Counted from the stretch's first letter, positions 1-9,304 are shown. The stretch: DNA of 64,000 nt from Phycicoccus jejuensis (GCF_000720925.1 NZ_JOEE01000003.1:372001-436000), one strand, 5' to 3'. The notes: a model not told the origin generated them from the letters alone. Program-made: numbers and translations.

Positions 1-941
1 CCCTTGCGCAGGACGGTCCCGGCGTACTTCGCGAGCGCGCTCGTCGTGGGCGTGGTCGAGCCGGAGCCGGTCGTGCCGCCGGTGCTCGGGGCGCCGATGA
101 TGGCGTTCCAGACACGGCTGTCGACGATGCCGTTCTGCGTGAGGCCCTTCTCCTTCTGGTAGCCGAGGACGCGGCTCTCGGTGGCCGGGCCGAAGGAGCC
201 GTCGACGCCGATGCCGCCGATGGAGCGCTGGAGCACCTCGACGGGCTTGCCGCGCGAGCCGCGGCGCAGCGTCACCTTGACGTAGTCGCGCGGGTCGTTG
301 GAGGTGGGCATCTCCGTACCGGGAGGGCCGGTGAGGTAGTTGGTGACCGCCGTGCCGGTCCACCACGACGTGCGCTTGACCGCGCCGTCCCAGGTGAAGG
401 AGAGGTGGATGTGGTCGGTGTGGGGCGAGGAGCCGGTGTAGGCCTGCCAGCCGCGCTCGGGCGCCCAGGCCTTCCAGATCTGCCGGTTCCAGATGATGTA
501 GTTGATGCCCACCCGGCGGGCCATCGCGCCCTGGCGGCCCTGGGCGTCGGGGGCGGCGAGCCAGCGGGTGATCGCGTTGCCCATCGCGAGGTCGGAGCTC
601 TTGGCGGCATTGAGCATCCAGTCGAGGGCGCGTCCCTCGCCGTGCTCCTGGTCGCACTTGCGCAGGACGCCCCACACGTGCTTGCCGTAGGTCGCGTCGA
701 GGAGCTTCGCGAAGGCGACCGGCCCGACCTGGTTCTCGGTCAGGCACAGCGTGCCCGGCTGGTAGGGCGGGGCGACGTCGAGCGCCGAGGGCAGGGTCCG
801 GCTCGGCTTGGGCAGCGGCAGGGTCGCGGCCTCGGCCGTCCCGGCCGCGAGCGGGAACGCGATGACGGAGGCCGACAGGGCTCCGAGGGTCCGCACGGGC
901 AGGCGTCGGTTCGTCGGGGCGTCGACATGGGGCAGGGACAC
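1..941 (-). CDS. Secreted protein with ARB_07466-like domain and peptidoglycan-binding domain (partial, 3' end outside window)
   Basis: The frame is open from a GTG at 941, which has a GAGGAG ribosome site 6 nt upstream, to the window edge; about 313 residues are visible. A signal peptide is apparent (residues 1 to about 38: RR, hydrophobic stretch, AEA). Residues about 55-185 resemble the ARB_07466-like C-terminal domain of actinobacterial secreted proteins and include the metal-site-like motif SPHTDHIHLSF. Residues about 215-280 form a PG_binding_1-type repeat (RRGSRGKPVEVLQ, then VDGSFGPATES). A Ser/Thr/Gly linker follows, and a second repeat appears to begin at the edge (ALAKYAGTVLRKG). 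It is probably an exported wall-associated protein. Catalysis is not shown by the sequence. The domain names come from my memory of the families. Confidence 0.72.
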   Translation of the reverse strand, partial: MSLPHVDAPTNRRLPVRTLGALSASVIAFPLAAGTAEAATLPLPKPSRTLPSALDVAPPYQPGTLCLTENQVGPVAFAKLLDATYGKHVWGVLRKCDQEHGEGRALDWMLNAAKSSDLAMGNAITRWLAAPDAQGRQGAMARRVGINYIIWNRQIWKAWAPERGWQAYTGSSPHTDHIHLSFTWDGAVKRTSWWTGTAVTNYLTGPPGTEMPTSNDPRDYVKVTLRRGSRGKPVEVLQRSIGGIGVDGSFGPATESRVLGYQKEKGLTQNGIVDSRVWNAIIGAPSTGGTTGSGSTTPTTSALAKYAGTVLRK

Positions 942-1249
942 GCAGGGCTCCTCGGCAGGGGGTACGCCCGGGGCAGGGGACCGGACGTGGCCCGGAATCC
1001 GTCGTCTCAGATGTCACATCCGCCACCGTCGGATCACCGGGCACACCTGTTCTCTCACTGGGCACGACGGGCGCGCAACCGGTTCCGTCGAATTACACCG
1101 CTGTACTTGTCGGCCCGGACCGTCCGGCCGACGTCGTCGGCGCCGACCGGCCGGTCCCCGCGCATGGCGGCCGACCCCGCTCGCCGGCCGGACCTGTGTG
1201 GTCGGCACCCGTCGTGGGGCCCCGGTCGGCCCGCGCTAGGGTGCCGACC
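942..1249. other. Divergent intergenic region, 308 bp
   Basis: No gene is seen here. It separates the leftward wall protein from scoA. It holds a TAGGGT hexamer at 1237-1242, 7 nt before the scoA ATG, and a GTCGGCC/GGCCGAC inverted repeat (1109-1115 and 1126-1132). Confidence 0.6.
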
Positions 1250-2029
1250 ATGGACAAGGTCGTCGCCACACCAGCCGAGGCCGTGGCCGGGATCTCCGAC
1301 GGGGCGACCCTCGCCGTCGGTGGGTTCGGGCTCTGCGGCATCCCCTCGGTCCTCATCGCCGAGCTCCACCGGGCCGGCACCAAGGACCTCGAGGTCGTCT
1401 CCAACAACTGCGGGGTCGACGAGTGGGGGCTCGGCATCCTCCTGCAGAGCAAGCAGATCCGCCGGATGGTCTCCTCGTACGTCGGCGAGAACAAGGAGTT
1501 CGCCCGGCAGTACCTCGAGGGCGAGCTCGAGGTCGAGCTCACGCCGCAGGGCACGCTCGCGGAGCGGCTGCGCGCCGGCGGCGCCGGCATCCCGGCGTTC
1601 TTCACCCCGACCGGCGTCGGCAGCCAGGTCGCCGACGGCGGGCTGCCGTGGAAGTACGACGGCCACGGCGGGGTCGAGAAGGCCTCCCCCGCCAAGGAGG
1701 TGCGGGTCTTCGAGCGCGACGGCGAGGAGCGCGAGTACGTCCTCGAGCACGCGATCGTCGCCGACTTCGGTCTCGTGCGCGCCTGGAAGGGCGACCGGCA
1801 CGGCAACCTCGTGTTCAACAAGTCCTCCCGCAACTTCAACCCGCTCGCGGCGATGGCCGGACGCATCACGGTCGCCGAGGTCGAGGAGCTCGTCGAGCCC
1901 GGCGAGCTCGACCCCGACGAGGTCCACCTGCCCGGCATCTACGTCCAGCGCGTCCTGCCGCTGACGCCCGAGCAGGCCGCCGACAAGCACATCGAGAAGC
2001 GCACCGTCCGTGCGCCCCAGGAGGCCTGA
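1250..2029 (+). CDS. scoA: 3-oxoacid CoA-transferase subunit A
   Basis: The 259-residue protein matches the alpha subunit of succinyl-CoA:3-ketoacid CoA-transferase (CoA-transferase family I). The N-terminal glycine-rich stretch GGFGLCGIPSVLI and the following SNNCGVDEWGLG are family hallmarks. With scoB it would move CoA from succinyl-CoA to acetoacetate in the cytosol, in ketone-body or branched-chain amino-acid breakdown. The ATG at 1250 is chosen because TAGGGT ends 7 nt upstream, the leaderless pattern common in this window, and homology starts there; an upstream in-frame ATG at 1196 would add a non-homologous tail. scoB follows after 3 nt, so the two are surely co-transcribed. Confidence 0.93.
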   Translation: MDKVVATPAEAVAGISDGATLAVGGFGLCGIPSVLIAELHRAGTKDLEVVSNNCGVDEWGLGILLQSKQIRRMVSSYVGENKEFARQYLEGELEVELTPQGTLAERLRAGGAGIPAFFTPTGVGSQVADGGLPWKYDGHGGVEKASPAKEVRVFERDGEEREYVLEHAIVADFGLVRAWKGDRHGNLVFNKSSRNFNPLAAMAGRITVAEVEELVEPGELDPDEVHLPGIYVQRVLPLTPEQAADKHIEKRTVRAPQEA

Positions 2030-2032
2030 GCC

Positions 2033-2671
2033 ATGCCGCTGACCCGTGAGCAGATGGCCGCCCGCGCCGCCGCCGAGCTCGAGGACGGCGCGTACGTCAA
2101 CCTCGGCATCGGCCTGCCGACCCTCGTGCCGAACTACGTCCCCGACGACGTCGAGATCGTCCTGCAGTCCGAGAACGGCATCCTCGGTGTCGGTGCCTAC
2201 CCGGCCGAGGACGCGGTCGACCCCGACCTCATCAACGCCGGCAAGGAGACCGTCACGGTCCGCCGCGGTGCCTCCTACTTCGACTCCGCCCTCTCCTTCG
2301 GGATGATCCGCGGCGGCAAGGTCGACGCCGCGATCCTCGGCGCGATGCAGGTCTCGGCGACCGGCGACATCGCCAACTGGATGATCCCCGGCAAGATGGT
2401 CAAGGGCATGGGCGGCGCCATGGACCTCGTCCACGGCGCGAAGAAGGTCGTCGTCCTCATGGAGCACGTCGCCAAGGACGGCTCGCACAAGATCGTCGCC
2501 GAGTGCTCGCTGCCGCTCACCGGCAAGGCCGTCGTCCAGCGGATCATCACCGATCTCGCCGTCATCGACGTCACCGAGGACGGCCTCGTCCTGCGCGAGC
2601 TCGCGCCGGACGTCACCGAGGAGCAGGTCCGCGAGGCCACCGGCGCCCCGCTGACCGTCGACCTCGCCTGA
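2033..2671 (+). CDS. scoB: 3-oxoacid CoA-transferase subunit B
   Basis: This 212-residue protein is the beta subunit partner of scoA. It carries the catalytic-glutamate motif in [12 protein letters not shown], where the Glu of SENG forms the covalent CoA thioester intermediate in this family. The length is normal for a separate B subunit. The start lies 3 nt after the scoA stop. A 13-bp perfect hairpin lies 33 nt downstream. Confidence 0.94.
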   Translation: MPLTREQMAARAAAELEDGAYVNLGIGLPTLVPNYVPDDVEIVLQSENGILGVGAYPAEDAVDPDLINAGKETVTVRRGASYFDSALSFGMIRGGKVDAAILGAMQVSATGDIANWMIPGKMVKGMGGAMDLVHGAKKVVVLMEHVAKDGSHKIVAECSLPLTGKAVVQRIITDLAVIDVTEDGLVLRELAPDVTEEQVREATGAPLTVDLA

Positions 2672-2703
2672 CGGGCTCCCCCGCCACACGCCACGACACG
2701 ACA

Positions 2704-2732
2704 GAGGGCCGCGCGATGCTCGCGCGGCCCTC
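2704..2732. terminator. Bidirectional terminator-like hairpin
   Basis: Perfect 13-bp arms (2704-2716 GAGGGCCGCGCGA, 2720-2732 its reverse complement) with a 3-nt loop lie between the convergent scoB and amidase genes. There is no clear T run, as is usual for actinobacterial hairpin terminators. Confidence 0.75.
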
Positions 2733-2747
2733 GGTCGTCGGGTGCCG

Positions 2748-5700
2748 TCAGGAGGACCAGCGGGTCCAGGTGCGCCACGTCGAGGTCCCGGCCACGTCGG
2801 ACCCGGCGGTGAAGCCGCCGGCCCCGTCGCCGCGCAGGACGACGAGCGCCCCCGTGGAGGACTTGCGCGCGACGAGGTCGGCGCGCCCGTCGCCGGTGAC
2901 GTCACCGGCGCCGACGACGGTGCTGTAGCCGGACCAGGAGCCGGTGACCACGACCGGCGCCGAGAGGCGGCCGTCGCGCGACGGGGCCGCGGCATAGAGC
3001 AGCATCGCGTCGTCGCTCGCCCGGATGCCGAGGACGTCGGGCAGACCGTCGCCGGTCACGTCGCCCGGCGCCACGAGGACGCGGAAGGCCCCGAAGCCGG
3101 AGCCGATGAGCTTCGTGCCGAGGACGCCACCGCGGCCGTCGCCGCGGTAGATCTTCAGCTGGCCGTTGACCTGGCGCGCGAGGAAGTCGGTGCGCCCGTC
3201 CTGATCCATGTCGCCGGTGCCGGCGACCCAGTCGACGCCGTCCCAGCCCGAGCTGATCTTCTGCCGCGGGTTCAGCCGGCCGTTGCCGTCGCCCGGGTGG
3301 TAGTACAGCGTCCCCTTGTCGCGCTCGACGACGTCGTGGCGGCTGTCGTTGTCCCACGTCCCGACGTTGGCGACGAGCGAGACCGACGACCAGTCGGTGC
3401 CGACCATCGGCCTGCTCGAGAACCCGCCGGCGCCGTTACCGGCCACGACGGTGAGCCGCCGCGAGGAGTCGACGGCGAGCAGGTCGCCCTTGCCGTCGCC
3501 GGAGAGGTCCTTCGGGAACGAGGCCGCCGACTGCGCCGGCGCCGAGGTCACGGTCCACCACGTGCTGCGCAGCCCGAGCCTGCCCCGGAAGGAGTCACCC
3601 GAGACGGTGCTCTCCCCGTCGAGGCCCTGGACCGTCACGGACGCGATGCGGCCGCCCCACGTGGAGTTCCCGTCGCGGGAGTCGACGCGCAGCGCGGTGA
3701 GCCGGCCGACCGAGGGGAAGGCCCGCTCGACCGCGGCGACCGAGAGGGTGCTCGTCCACCGGCTGGGGCTGCCCGAGGGCACGGCGTCGTAGGGGTCGGC
3801 CACCGCGCGCTGGTAGGGCAGCGACGACGCCACCGTGTAGCCGCCGTTCGACGACGAGAACTCGGTGAGGGCCGGCGCGCCGCCGTAGTACAGCGCGCGT
3901 CCCGTCGTCGCCTTGACCGCCGCGGTCGTGGCGGCGTTCTCGAAGGGGATGACCCCGCCGCTCGAGGTGTAGCCGTTGAGGCCCTTGAAGACCTGGCACG
4001 ACGTGCTGTCGCAGACGTCGTACAGCGAGCCCGAGGGCCGGTGCGCACGCTGGTAGAGCGCGTAGGTGCGGGCGGCGACGGCCTGCGTGCGCAGGGCGGC
4101 GCTCGACCACGAGGCCGGCATCTCCGAGGGCACGACGCTCTGCAGGTAGTAGTCGAGCGAGAGCACGTTCGTCGTCAGCGCGCCGGAGCCGGACTTCGTC
4201 GTCTCGACCGTACGCCGGTAGGCGCGCTCCTCACCGCTCGGGAGGACGACGCGGACCTTGCCGGCCCGGGTGTCGACGAGGCGGACGCCGCCGGTCATCG
4301 CGCGCCAGCTCGACGTGCTGCGCCAGACGCCCTTCTCGAGCCACTGGAGGGTGAGGCCCTTGGAGTCCGGGACGAGGCGCCAGCGGTCCCGGACGCTGCC
4401 GTCGGCGTTGCGGCCGTAGATCGTCGCGGTGCGACCGCCGGTCGACATCACGAGGTCGGGCGTCGAGCGCACCGAGGTGCCACCGCTGCCGACGGCCGAG
4501 AGCCAGACCCGCAGCGTGGGGTTGCCGATCGTCGACACGAGGGAGGTCTTCGGGTAGTAGAAGGCGAGCGTCTGCTCGGTCGTCAGGCCCTTGAGCGCGG
4601 CGCCGTAGGCCCCGTACTGGCTCATCCCGCGGCCGTGGCCGAAGCCCCGGCCCGAGAGGTCGAAGGACGACCCGGCCGGGCGGCCGTAGGCCTCGTCACC
4701 GGAGGCACCGGTCATCGCGCCGACGCTGCTCGCCAGGTCCTCCTGGTAGCGCGCCTGGACGGCGGTCCGCAGGGCCGGGAGCTGGGTGTAGTAGAGGTTG
4801 CCCGGGCACGAGGTGAGGCTGAAGTCGCGATGCCCCGAGACGCGCGGGCGGGTGATCTTCGTGCCGGGGGTGTACTTGTCGGCCCCCGAGGCGGCGGTGA
4901 ACGTCGCGCTCGTGCTCGGGTCCCAGCCGTTGAGCACGGCCTTCCACGCGATGACCTTCGCGACGGTCGCGAGCACCGAGCTCGACGGCGTCGTGGCGCC
5001 GGCCTGCGAGGAGTCGTGGGTGCCGATCGACGCGATGCCGACGGTCTGGGCGTTGAAGCCACCGGCCTGGGCGCCCTGGACGTTGCGCTCGACGCCGCCG
5101 TAGCGGCCCTCGTAGAGCCGGCCGAAGCGGTCGACGAGGAAGTTGTAGCCGATGTCGCACCAGCCGTTGGAGCGCGTGTGGTACGCGTAGATGCCGCGCA
5201 CGAGCCCGGCCGCCTCGGACGCGGAGTAGTCGTTCGCGTTGACCGTGTGGTGGACGATGGCGCCGGAGATCTTGTCGTTGTAGCTCGGGGAGCAGCCGCG
5301 CAGGCTCTCGTCCGCGCCCCACTGGGCGCGGGTCACCATCGCCGGCGCGAGGCCGGCCGCGTGGGCCGCCCCGAGGGCCGGCCGACCGACGGAGGCGTCC
5401 GCCGCGCTGTCGCCGGCGTCGACGAGGGCCGCGTGGGCCTTCGTGAGGTCCACCCCGCGGGCGGCGCGGACGCGGATCTGCACCGCCTCGGACCCGGCGA
5501 CCGCCACGGGCTCGGTGCCGACGCGGGCCCGGCGGGCCTCCTCGGTGTCACCGTCGGGGCCGTCGGGGTCGACCGCGGCCTCCACCCAGGCGTTCCACCG
5601 GCCGTCGGTCTTCGTGCGGACCTCGACGGTGGAGCGGGCGGCAGAGGCCTCGTCCGGGAAGCTGACGCCGACGACGTCGAGGCTCTCGCCGTCCCGCTCG

Positions 5701-6002
5701 AGCAGGCTCTGCTGCTCCCCGGCGGGGGTGGTCGGCCGGGTGCCGACCGTCGGCGTCGCCGAGGGCGAGGGCGACGGGCGCGAGGACGCGCTCGGGCTCG
5801 GGGTCGCCGCGCGCAGGGCGCCGGCTCCCGTCGCGTCCGGTGAGGGGGTCGGCGTGCCGGTCGGTACGGGTGTCACGGCGGGCATCGGGACGTCCTCCAC
5901 GACGGGAGTGACGGCCCGGGCCGTGACCGGACCGGTCACGGGGGCGACGACGGCGAGGCCACCGAGCAGGGTGGTGGCGGTGAGCAGGCGGAATGAGCGC
6001 AT
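2748..6002 (-). CDS. Secreted N-acetylmuramoyl-L-alanine amidase / SpoIID domain / FG-GAP repeat protein
   Basis: The protein has 1084 residues. It starts with a signal peptide (1-29, ends ARA) and a Pro/Ser/Thr-rich linker (about 35-95). Residues about 221-370 form a PGRP/Amidase_2 domain with zinc-site signatures (AIVHHTVN, GHRDFSLTSCPG). Residues about 445-800 form a SpoIID-like domain (GFGHGRGMSQYGAYG, SVVPSEMPASW, RTQAVAARTYAL). The C-terminus, about 830-1084, holds FG-GAP/VCBS calcium-binding-type repeats (DLSGDGKGDLLAV, DMDQDGRTDFLA, DVTGDGRADLVA). It probably cuts or remodels peptidoglycan outside the cell, with the propeller repeats binding a ligand or the wall. The open frame continues far upstream, but the ATG at 6002 is where a signal peptide begins. 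Confidence 0.85.
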   Translation of the reverse strand: MRSFRLLTATTLLGGLAVVAPVTGPVTARAVTPVVEDVPMPAVTPVPTGTPTPSPDATGAGALRAATPSPSASSRPSPSPSATPTVGTRPTTPAGEQQSLLERDGESLDVVGVSFPDEASAARSTVEVRTKTDGRWNAWVEAAVDPDGPDGDTEEARRARVGTEPVAVAGSEAVQIRVRAARGVDLTKAHAALVDAGDSAADASVGRPALGAAHAAGLAPAMVTRAQWGADESLRGCSPSYNDKISGAIVHHTVNANDYSASEAAGLVRGIYAYHTRSNGWCDIGYNFLVDRFGRLYEGRYGGVERNVQGAQAGGFNAQTVGIASIGTHDSSQAGATTPSSSVLATVAKVIAWKAVLNGWDPSTSATFTAASGADKYTPGTKITRPRVSGHRDFSLTSCPGNLYYTQLPALRTAVQARYQEDLASSVGAMTGASGDEAYGRPAGSSFDLSGRGFGHGRGMSQYGAYGAALKGLTTEQTLAFYYPKTSLVSTIGNPTLRVWLSAVGSGGTSVRSTPDLVMSTGGRTATIYGRNADGSVRDRWRLVPDSKGLTLQWLEKGVWRSTSSWRAMTGGVRLVDTRAGKVRVVLPSGEERAYRRTVETTKSGSGALTTNVLSLDYYLQSVVPSEMPASWSSAALRTQAVAARTYALYQRAHRPSGSLYDVCDSTSCQVFKGLNGYTSSGGVIPFENAATTAAVKATTGRALYYGGAPALTEFSSSNGGYTVASSLPYQRAVADPYDAVPSGSPSRWTSTLSVAAVERAFPSVGRLTALRVDSRDGNSTWGGRIASVTVQGLDGESTVSGDSFRGRLGLRSTWWTVTSAPAQSAASFPKDLSGDGKGDLLAVDSSRRLTVVAGNGAGGFSSRPMVGTDWSSVSLVANVGTWDNDSRHDVVERDKGTLYYHPGDGNGRLNPRQKISSGWDGVDWVAGTGDMDQDGRTDFLARQVNGQLKIYRGDGRGGVLGTKLIGSGFGAFRVLVAPGDVTGDGLPDVLGIRASDDAMLLYAAAPSRDGRLSAPVVVTGSWSGYSTVVGAGDVTGDGRADLVARKSSTGALVVLRGDGAGGFTAGSDVAGTSTWRTWTRWSS

Positions 6003-6137
6003 GGCGAAGTCCACGGAGTGAGGGGATTTTCCCCGACGGCACGGCGTGGCACCTCGGGGACGGCAGGGTCCTTCGAGTCTGTCACAGCCGTCACTCGCGT
6101 ACCGGGGTTTCGGCGCAACCCGAGGACGGCCCGCCGG

Positions 6138-6143
6138 TATGCT
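6138..6143 (+). promoter_or_regulatory. -10 element, leaderless-type, for the flippase gene
   Basis: TATGCT lies 6 nt before the ATG at 6150, so transcription would start at or next to the start codon. Confidence 0.5.
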
Positions 6144-6149
6144 TCGCCG

Positions 6150-7631
6150 ATGCCCTCCGCGCCCCCGCCGCCGGAGCGCCCCCCAGGCTCCACGCCCGCA
6201 GCGGCGTTGCGGGACAACGCAGCGCTGAGCACCTACGCGACGGCGGTCCAGGGGGCCGCCCGCCTCGTCTACAGCGTCATCATCGGCCGCCTCGGCTCCC
6301 GCGAGCTGCTCGGCCAGGCCAACAGCGCGCTGTCGATCTCGGTCCTCACGAGCCTCGCCTGGGCCTCCCCCGCGGCGAGCGCGGGCACCCGCTTCGTGGC
6401 CCTGCGCCGCTCGCTCGGCGACGAGGAGGGCGCCCTGCGCGTGGCCCGCCACATCGCCCAGCGCTCCCTCCTCGTGGCCACCGTCCTGCCGACGGCCACC
6501 GGGCTGCTCGGGGCGTGGTGGCTCGGGCTGCAGCCGGTGCAGGTCGTCGCGAGCGTCGTGCTCTGCTGGACCTACTCCGTCTACGTGACGACCCGCGGCG
6601 TCCGGTTCGGGCTCCTCGGGTTCCGGCAGGTGGCCCTCTGGGACACGCTCGCCGCCGTCACCTCCCTCTCCGTGCTCGCGCTCGTGCTGGTCCTCGACCT
6701 CGACCTGCTCACCCTGCTCCCCCTCGCCGTCGGGTACGGCCTCTTCGCGGTGGCCACGTGGCCGGCCCGCGTCCGGGGTCGCCTCGACCGCGCCGCCCGG
6801 CGCGAGATCGACCAGTGGGTCGCGTTCTCGGCGGTCGGCGTCCTCGCGGGCGGTGGGCTGCTCCAGGCCTCGCAGCTCGCGGCCCACCACTGGAGCGGCG
6901 AGAGCGGCGCCGGCGACTTCGCGGCCGCGCTCTCCCTCGCCACCCCGATGTCGATGTTCGCCATCGCCCTGAGCACCGCCCTCGTCCCGCCGCTCGTCGC
7001 CGCCGCGGGGCGCGCCGACCGCGCGGCCGTGCGCCGGCACAGCGACGCCATCGCGCGCCGGCTCGTCGCGATCTTCGTCGGGGTCATCGGCGTGCTCGTC
7101 ATCCTCAGCCCGCTCGGCATCCGGGTCGTCTACGGCGCCTCGTTCGCCCGCTCCGAGGCGGTCCTGCCGGTGCTGCTCGGCGCGGTGATGCTCACCTCCG
7201 TCGCCCTCGGCGGGGCGACCGCCCTCCAGTCCACCCGGCGACGCGGCCCGCAGGTCGTCGCGGCGGTCAACCTCGGCGGGCTCGTGCTCGGCGTCGCCAC
7301 GTGGTTCGTCCTCGCCCCGTCGATGGGTGTCGACGGCGTCGCGCTCGGCTACCTCGTCGGGGCGGGCAGCGCGTCCCTCGCGACGCTCGGCGCCGTCTGG
7401 TGGCTCGAGAGGCAGTCCTGGCTCGACCTCGCGCTGCGCCTCGTGGCCGGTGTCGCGGTCGTCGCCGCCGTCGCCCTGCTGACCCGCGACCTCGCGGGCC
7501 CCGCCGGCGTGCTGGCCCAGGTGGGTGGGGCGCTCGGCTTCGCCGCGCTCTGGGGGTGGCTGAACCGGCGCGAGGTGGCGAGCCTCTGGGCCACCCTGCG
7601 CGGCGCGGGCGGCGACCCGGCCGCCTCCTAG
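6150..7631 (+). CDS. Lipid-linked polysaccharide flippase (MOP superfamily, Wzx-like)
   Basis: The 493-residue protein is almost wholly hydrophobic, with about 12-14 predicted membrane segments and short basic loops, as in the oligosaccharide flippase/polysaccharide biosynthesis family. N-terminal features such as NAALSTYATAVQGAARLVYSVIIGRLGSR, presented here in part, fit that family. It would move lipid-linked glycan units across the membrane. The ATG at 6150 follows TATGCT by 6 nt; an earlier in-frame ATG at 6018 would add 44 non-conserved residues. Downstream glycosyltransferase genes support a surface-glycan role. The substrate cannot be read from the sequence. Confidence 0.8.
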   Translation: MPSAPPPPERPPGSTPAAALRDNAALSTYATAVQGAARLVYSVIIGRLGSRELLGQANSALSISVLTSLAWASPAASAGTRFVALRRSLGDEEGALRVARHIAQRSLLVATVLPTATGLLGAWWLGLQPVQVVASVVLCWTYSVYVTTRGVRFGLLGFRQVALWDTLAAVTSLSVLALVLVLDLDLLTLLPLAVGYGLFAVATWPARVRGRLDRAARREIDQWVAFSAVGVLAGGGLLQASQLAAHHWSGESGAGDFAAALSLATPMSMFAIALSTALVPPLVAAAGRADRAAVRRHSDAIARRLVAIFVGVIGVLVILSPLGIRVVYGASFARSEAVLPVLLGAVMLTSVALGGATALQSTRRRGPQVVAAVNLGGLVLGVATWFVLAPSMGVDGVALGYLVGAGSASLATLGAVWWLERQSWLDLALRLVAGVAVVAAVALLTRDLAGPAGVLAQVGGALGFAALWGWLNRREVASLWATLRGAGGDPAAS

Positions 7632-7634
7632 ACT
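7629..7634 (+). promoter_or_regulatory. -10 element overlapping the flippase stop codon
   Basis: TAGACT lies 7 nt before the GTG at 7642. Its first three bases are the TAG stop of the upstream flippase gene, so stop codon and -10 share bases. Confidence 0.5.
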
Positions 7635-7641
7635 GCTGGCC

Positions 7642-8478
7642 GTGCCCCCCACCGTCACCGTCCTCATGACGACCTACCACGGGACCACGGTCGCCGACCT
7701 CGAGCGCTCGGTCGCCTCGGTGACCGGCCAGACGCGGCCGCCGGAGGAGTTCCTCGTCGTCGTCGACGGCCCCGTGCCGGACGCCCTCGACGCGGCGCTC
7801 GCGGCGGCCGCCGCGGAGCACCCGTCCGTCCGCGTCGAGCGCCTCCCCCGCAACGTCGGCAGCGGCCTGGCCTCCGCGCGCGGCCTCGAGCTCGCGACCG
7901 GCGACCTCGTCGCCCGGCACGACAGCGACGACGTGTCGCTCCCCACCCGCCTCGAGCGCCAGGTGCGCCACCTCGAGGAGCACGGCCTGGACCTCGTCGG
8001 CTCCGCGATGCTCGAGTTCCGCGGCGACCCCGGGCACGTGCTCGGCGTCCGGACCAACCCCGCCTCGCACGCGGCGATCATGCGCCGTCTGCCCCTCAAC
8101 AACCCGGTCAACAACCCCACCTCCCTCTTCCGCCGCGAGCTCGCCCTGCGGGTCGGGGGGTACGCCGACCTGCGCTACATGCAGGACTACGACCTCTTCG
8201 CGCGGATGCTCGCGGCCGGGGCGCGGGCCGAGAACCTCGAGGAGCCGCTCGTGCTCTTCAACGCCGGCGACGAGATGATCTCGCGGCGCGGCGGCTGGCG
8301 GATGCTGCGCTACGAGTGGGACCTCCAGCGCCGGCTGCGGGCCGCCGGCGTCGTCGGCGTCCCGCGGATGGCCGTCAACCTCGTCGTGCGCGGGGCCTTC
8401 CGCCTCGTCCCCGGGCGCCTCCTCGGGCCGGTGTACGCCGCCCTCTTCCGCCGCGGCGCACGCGAGGCGGCGGCATGA
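7642..8478 (+). CDS. Glycosyltransferase family 2
   Basis: The 278-residue protein has a GT-A fold signature. It begins TVTVLMTTYHG, then has the nucleotide-binding region with a DxD-type motif in ARHDSDDVSLPTRLERQ (about residue 95) and the acceptor-side motif MQDYDLFARML. It would transfer a sugar from a nucleotide donor to a growing surface glycan at the cytosolic membrane face. The GTG start follows TAGACT by 7 nt. Its stop overlaps the next start (ATGA), so it is translationally coupled to another GT2. Sugar and linkage are unknown. Confidence 0.85.
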   Translation: MPPTVTVLMTTYHGTTVADLERSVASVTGQTRPPEEFLVVVDGPVPDALDAALAAAAAEHPSVRVERLPRNVGSGLASARGLELATGDLVARHDSDDVSLPTRLERQVRHLEEHGLDLVGSAMLEFRGDPGHVLGVRTNPASHAAIMRRLPLNNPVNNPTSLFRRELALRVGGYADLRYMQDYDLFARMLAAGARAENLEEPLVLFNAGDEMISRRGGWRMLRYEWDLQRRLRAAGVVGVPRMAVNLVVRGAFRLVPGRLLGPVYAALFRRGAREAAA

Positions 8479-9278
8479 GCCCGGCCCCCGCCCTCACCTG
8501 GGTCGTCGTCTCCTACGGGGGCGTCGACGACGCCCGCGGCCTCGTCGCCTCGCTCGGCCCGGACGCCCCGGTCGACCTCGTCCTGTGCGCCAACAAGCCC
8601 GGCGACACCGCGGCCGCCCGCGCCGCCTTCGGGGACGACCCGCGGGTGCGCGTCCTCGACTTCGAGGACAACCCCGGCTACCTCCCCGCCCTGCACCGGG
8701 CGCTGCCCGAGGTCGACCCCGCCCTCCCCCTCGTGCTCTCCAACTGCGACCTCGTCGCCGACCCGGGGTGCGTCGCGGCGCTCCTCGACGGGGTGGCGCA
8801 GCACCCCGACGCCGGGTGGCTCGCGCCGTCGGTGCTCGGCGCCCTCGGGCAGGACCAGAACCCCAACCTGCTGCACCCGCCGAGCGCCCGCCGCCTGCGC
8901 CTGCTCGCGGCGGCCCACCGCTTCCCGGCGGTCGCGGACCTCTTCCTCCTGCGCCGCGGAGGGCACAGCTCGCGCACGGTGAGCGGGGTCGAGCCGGGCG
9001 CGGCCGTGTTCGCCGGCCACGGCTCGTGCGTCGTCCTCACCCCCCGCTACCTCGCGGCGGGCGGCCGCACCGACTACCCCTTCGCGCTCTTCGGCGAGGA
9101 GCTGTGGTTCGCGAGCGAGTGCGAGCGCCTCGGCCTCACCGTGCGGTACCTCCCGAGCGCCGTCCTGCGGCACGCCGAGCACGTCGCGACCGGCCGGCGG
9201 CGCCGCGGCCACGTCGCCCGCGTCAAGTACGAGGGCCTGCGCTGGTGGGCCCGCCGGGCGGCGCAGGCCGGATGGTGA
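8475..9278 (+). CDS. Glycosyltransferase family 2, rhamnosyltransferase-like
   Basis: The protein has 267 residues. It has WVVVSYGGVDDARG at the N-terminus and VLSNCDLVADPG as the probable donor-site motif, and resembles the WbbL/rhamnosyltransferase branch of GT2. The ATG at 8475 overlaps the preceding stop by 4 nt, which sets the start; the frame is open further upstream but that part is a shadow of the neighbour. Acceptor and donor are not determinable here. Confidence 0.78.
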   Translation: MSPAPALTWVVVSYGGVDDARGLVASLGPDAPVDLVLCANKPGDTAAARAAFGDDPRVRVLDFEDNPGYLPALHRALPEVDPALPLVLSNCDLVADPGCVAALLDGVAQHPDAGWLAPSVLGALGQDQNPNLLHPPSARRLRLLAAAHRFPAVADLFLLRRGGHSSRTVSGVEPGAAVFAGHGSCVVLTPRYLAAGGRTDYPFALFGEELWFASECERLGLTVRYLPSAVLRHAEHVATGRRRRGHVARVKYEGLRWWARRAAQAGW

Positions 9279-9298
9279 GGGCCTCCCGCCCGGCCCCG

Positions 9299-9304
9299 TA
9301 CGCT
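9299..9304 (+). promoter_or_regulatory. -10 element, leaderless-type
   Basis: TACGCT lies 8 nt before the ATG at 9313 of the DPM1-like glycosyltransferase. Confidence 0.4.

Noticed and set aside
2748..7667. A single 1639-residue leftward protein
   Set aside because: Only the part from 6002 downstream starts with a signal peptide and has domains; the upstream part is antisense to the flippase gene and is low-complexity.
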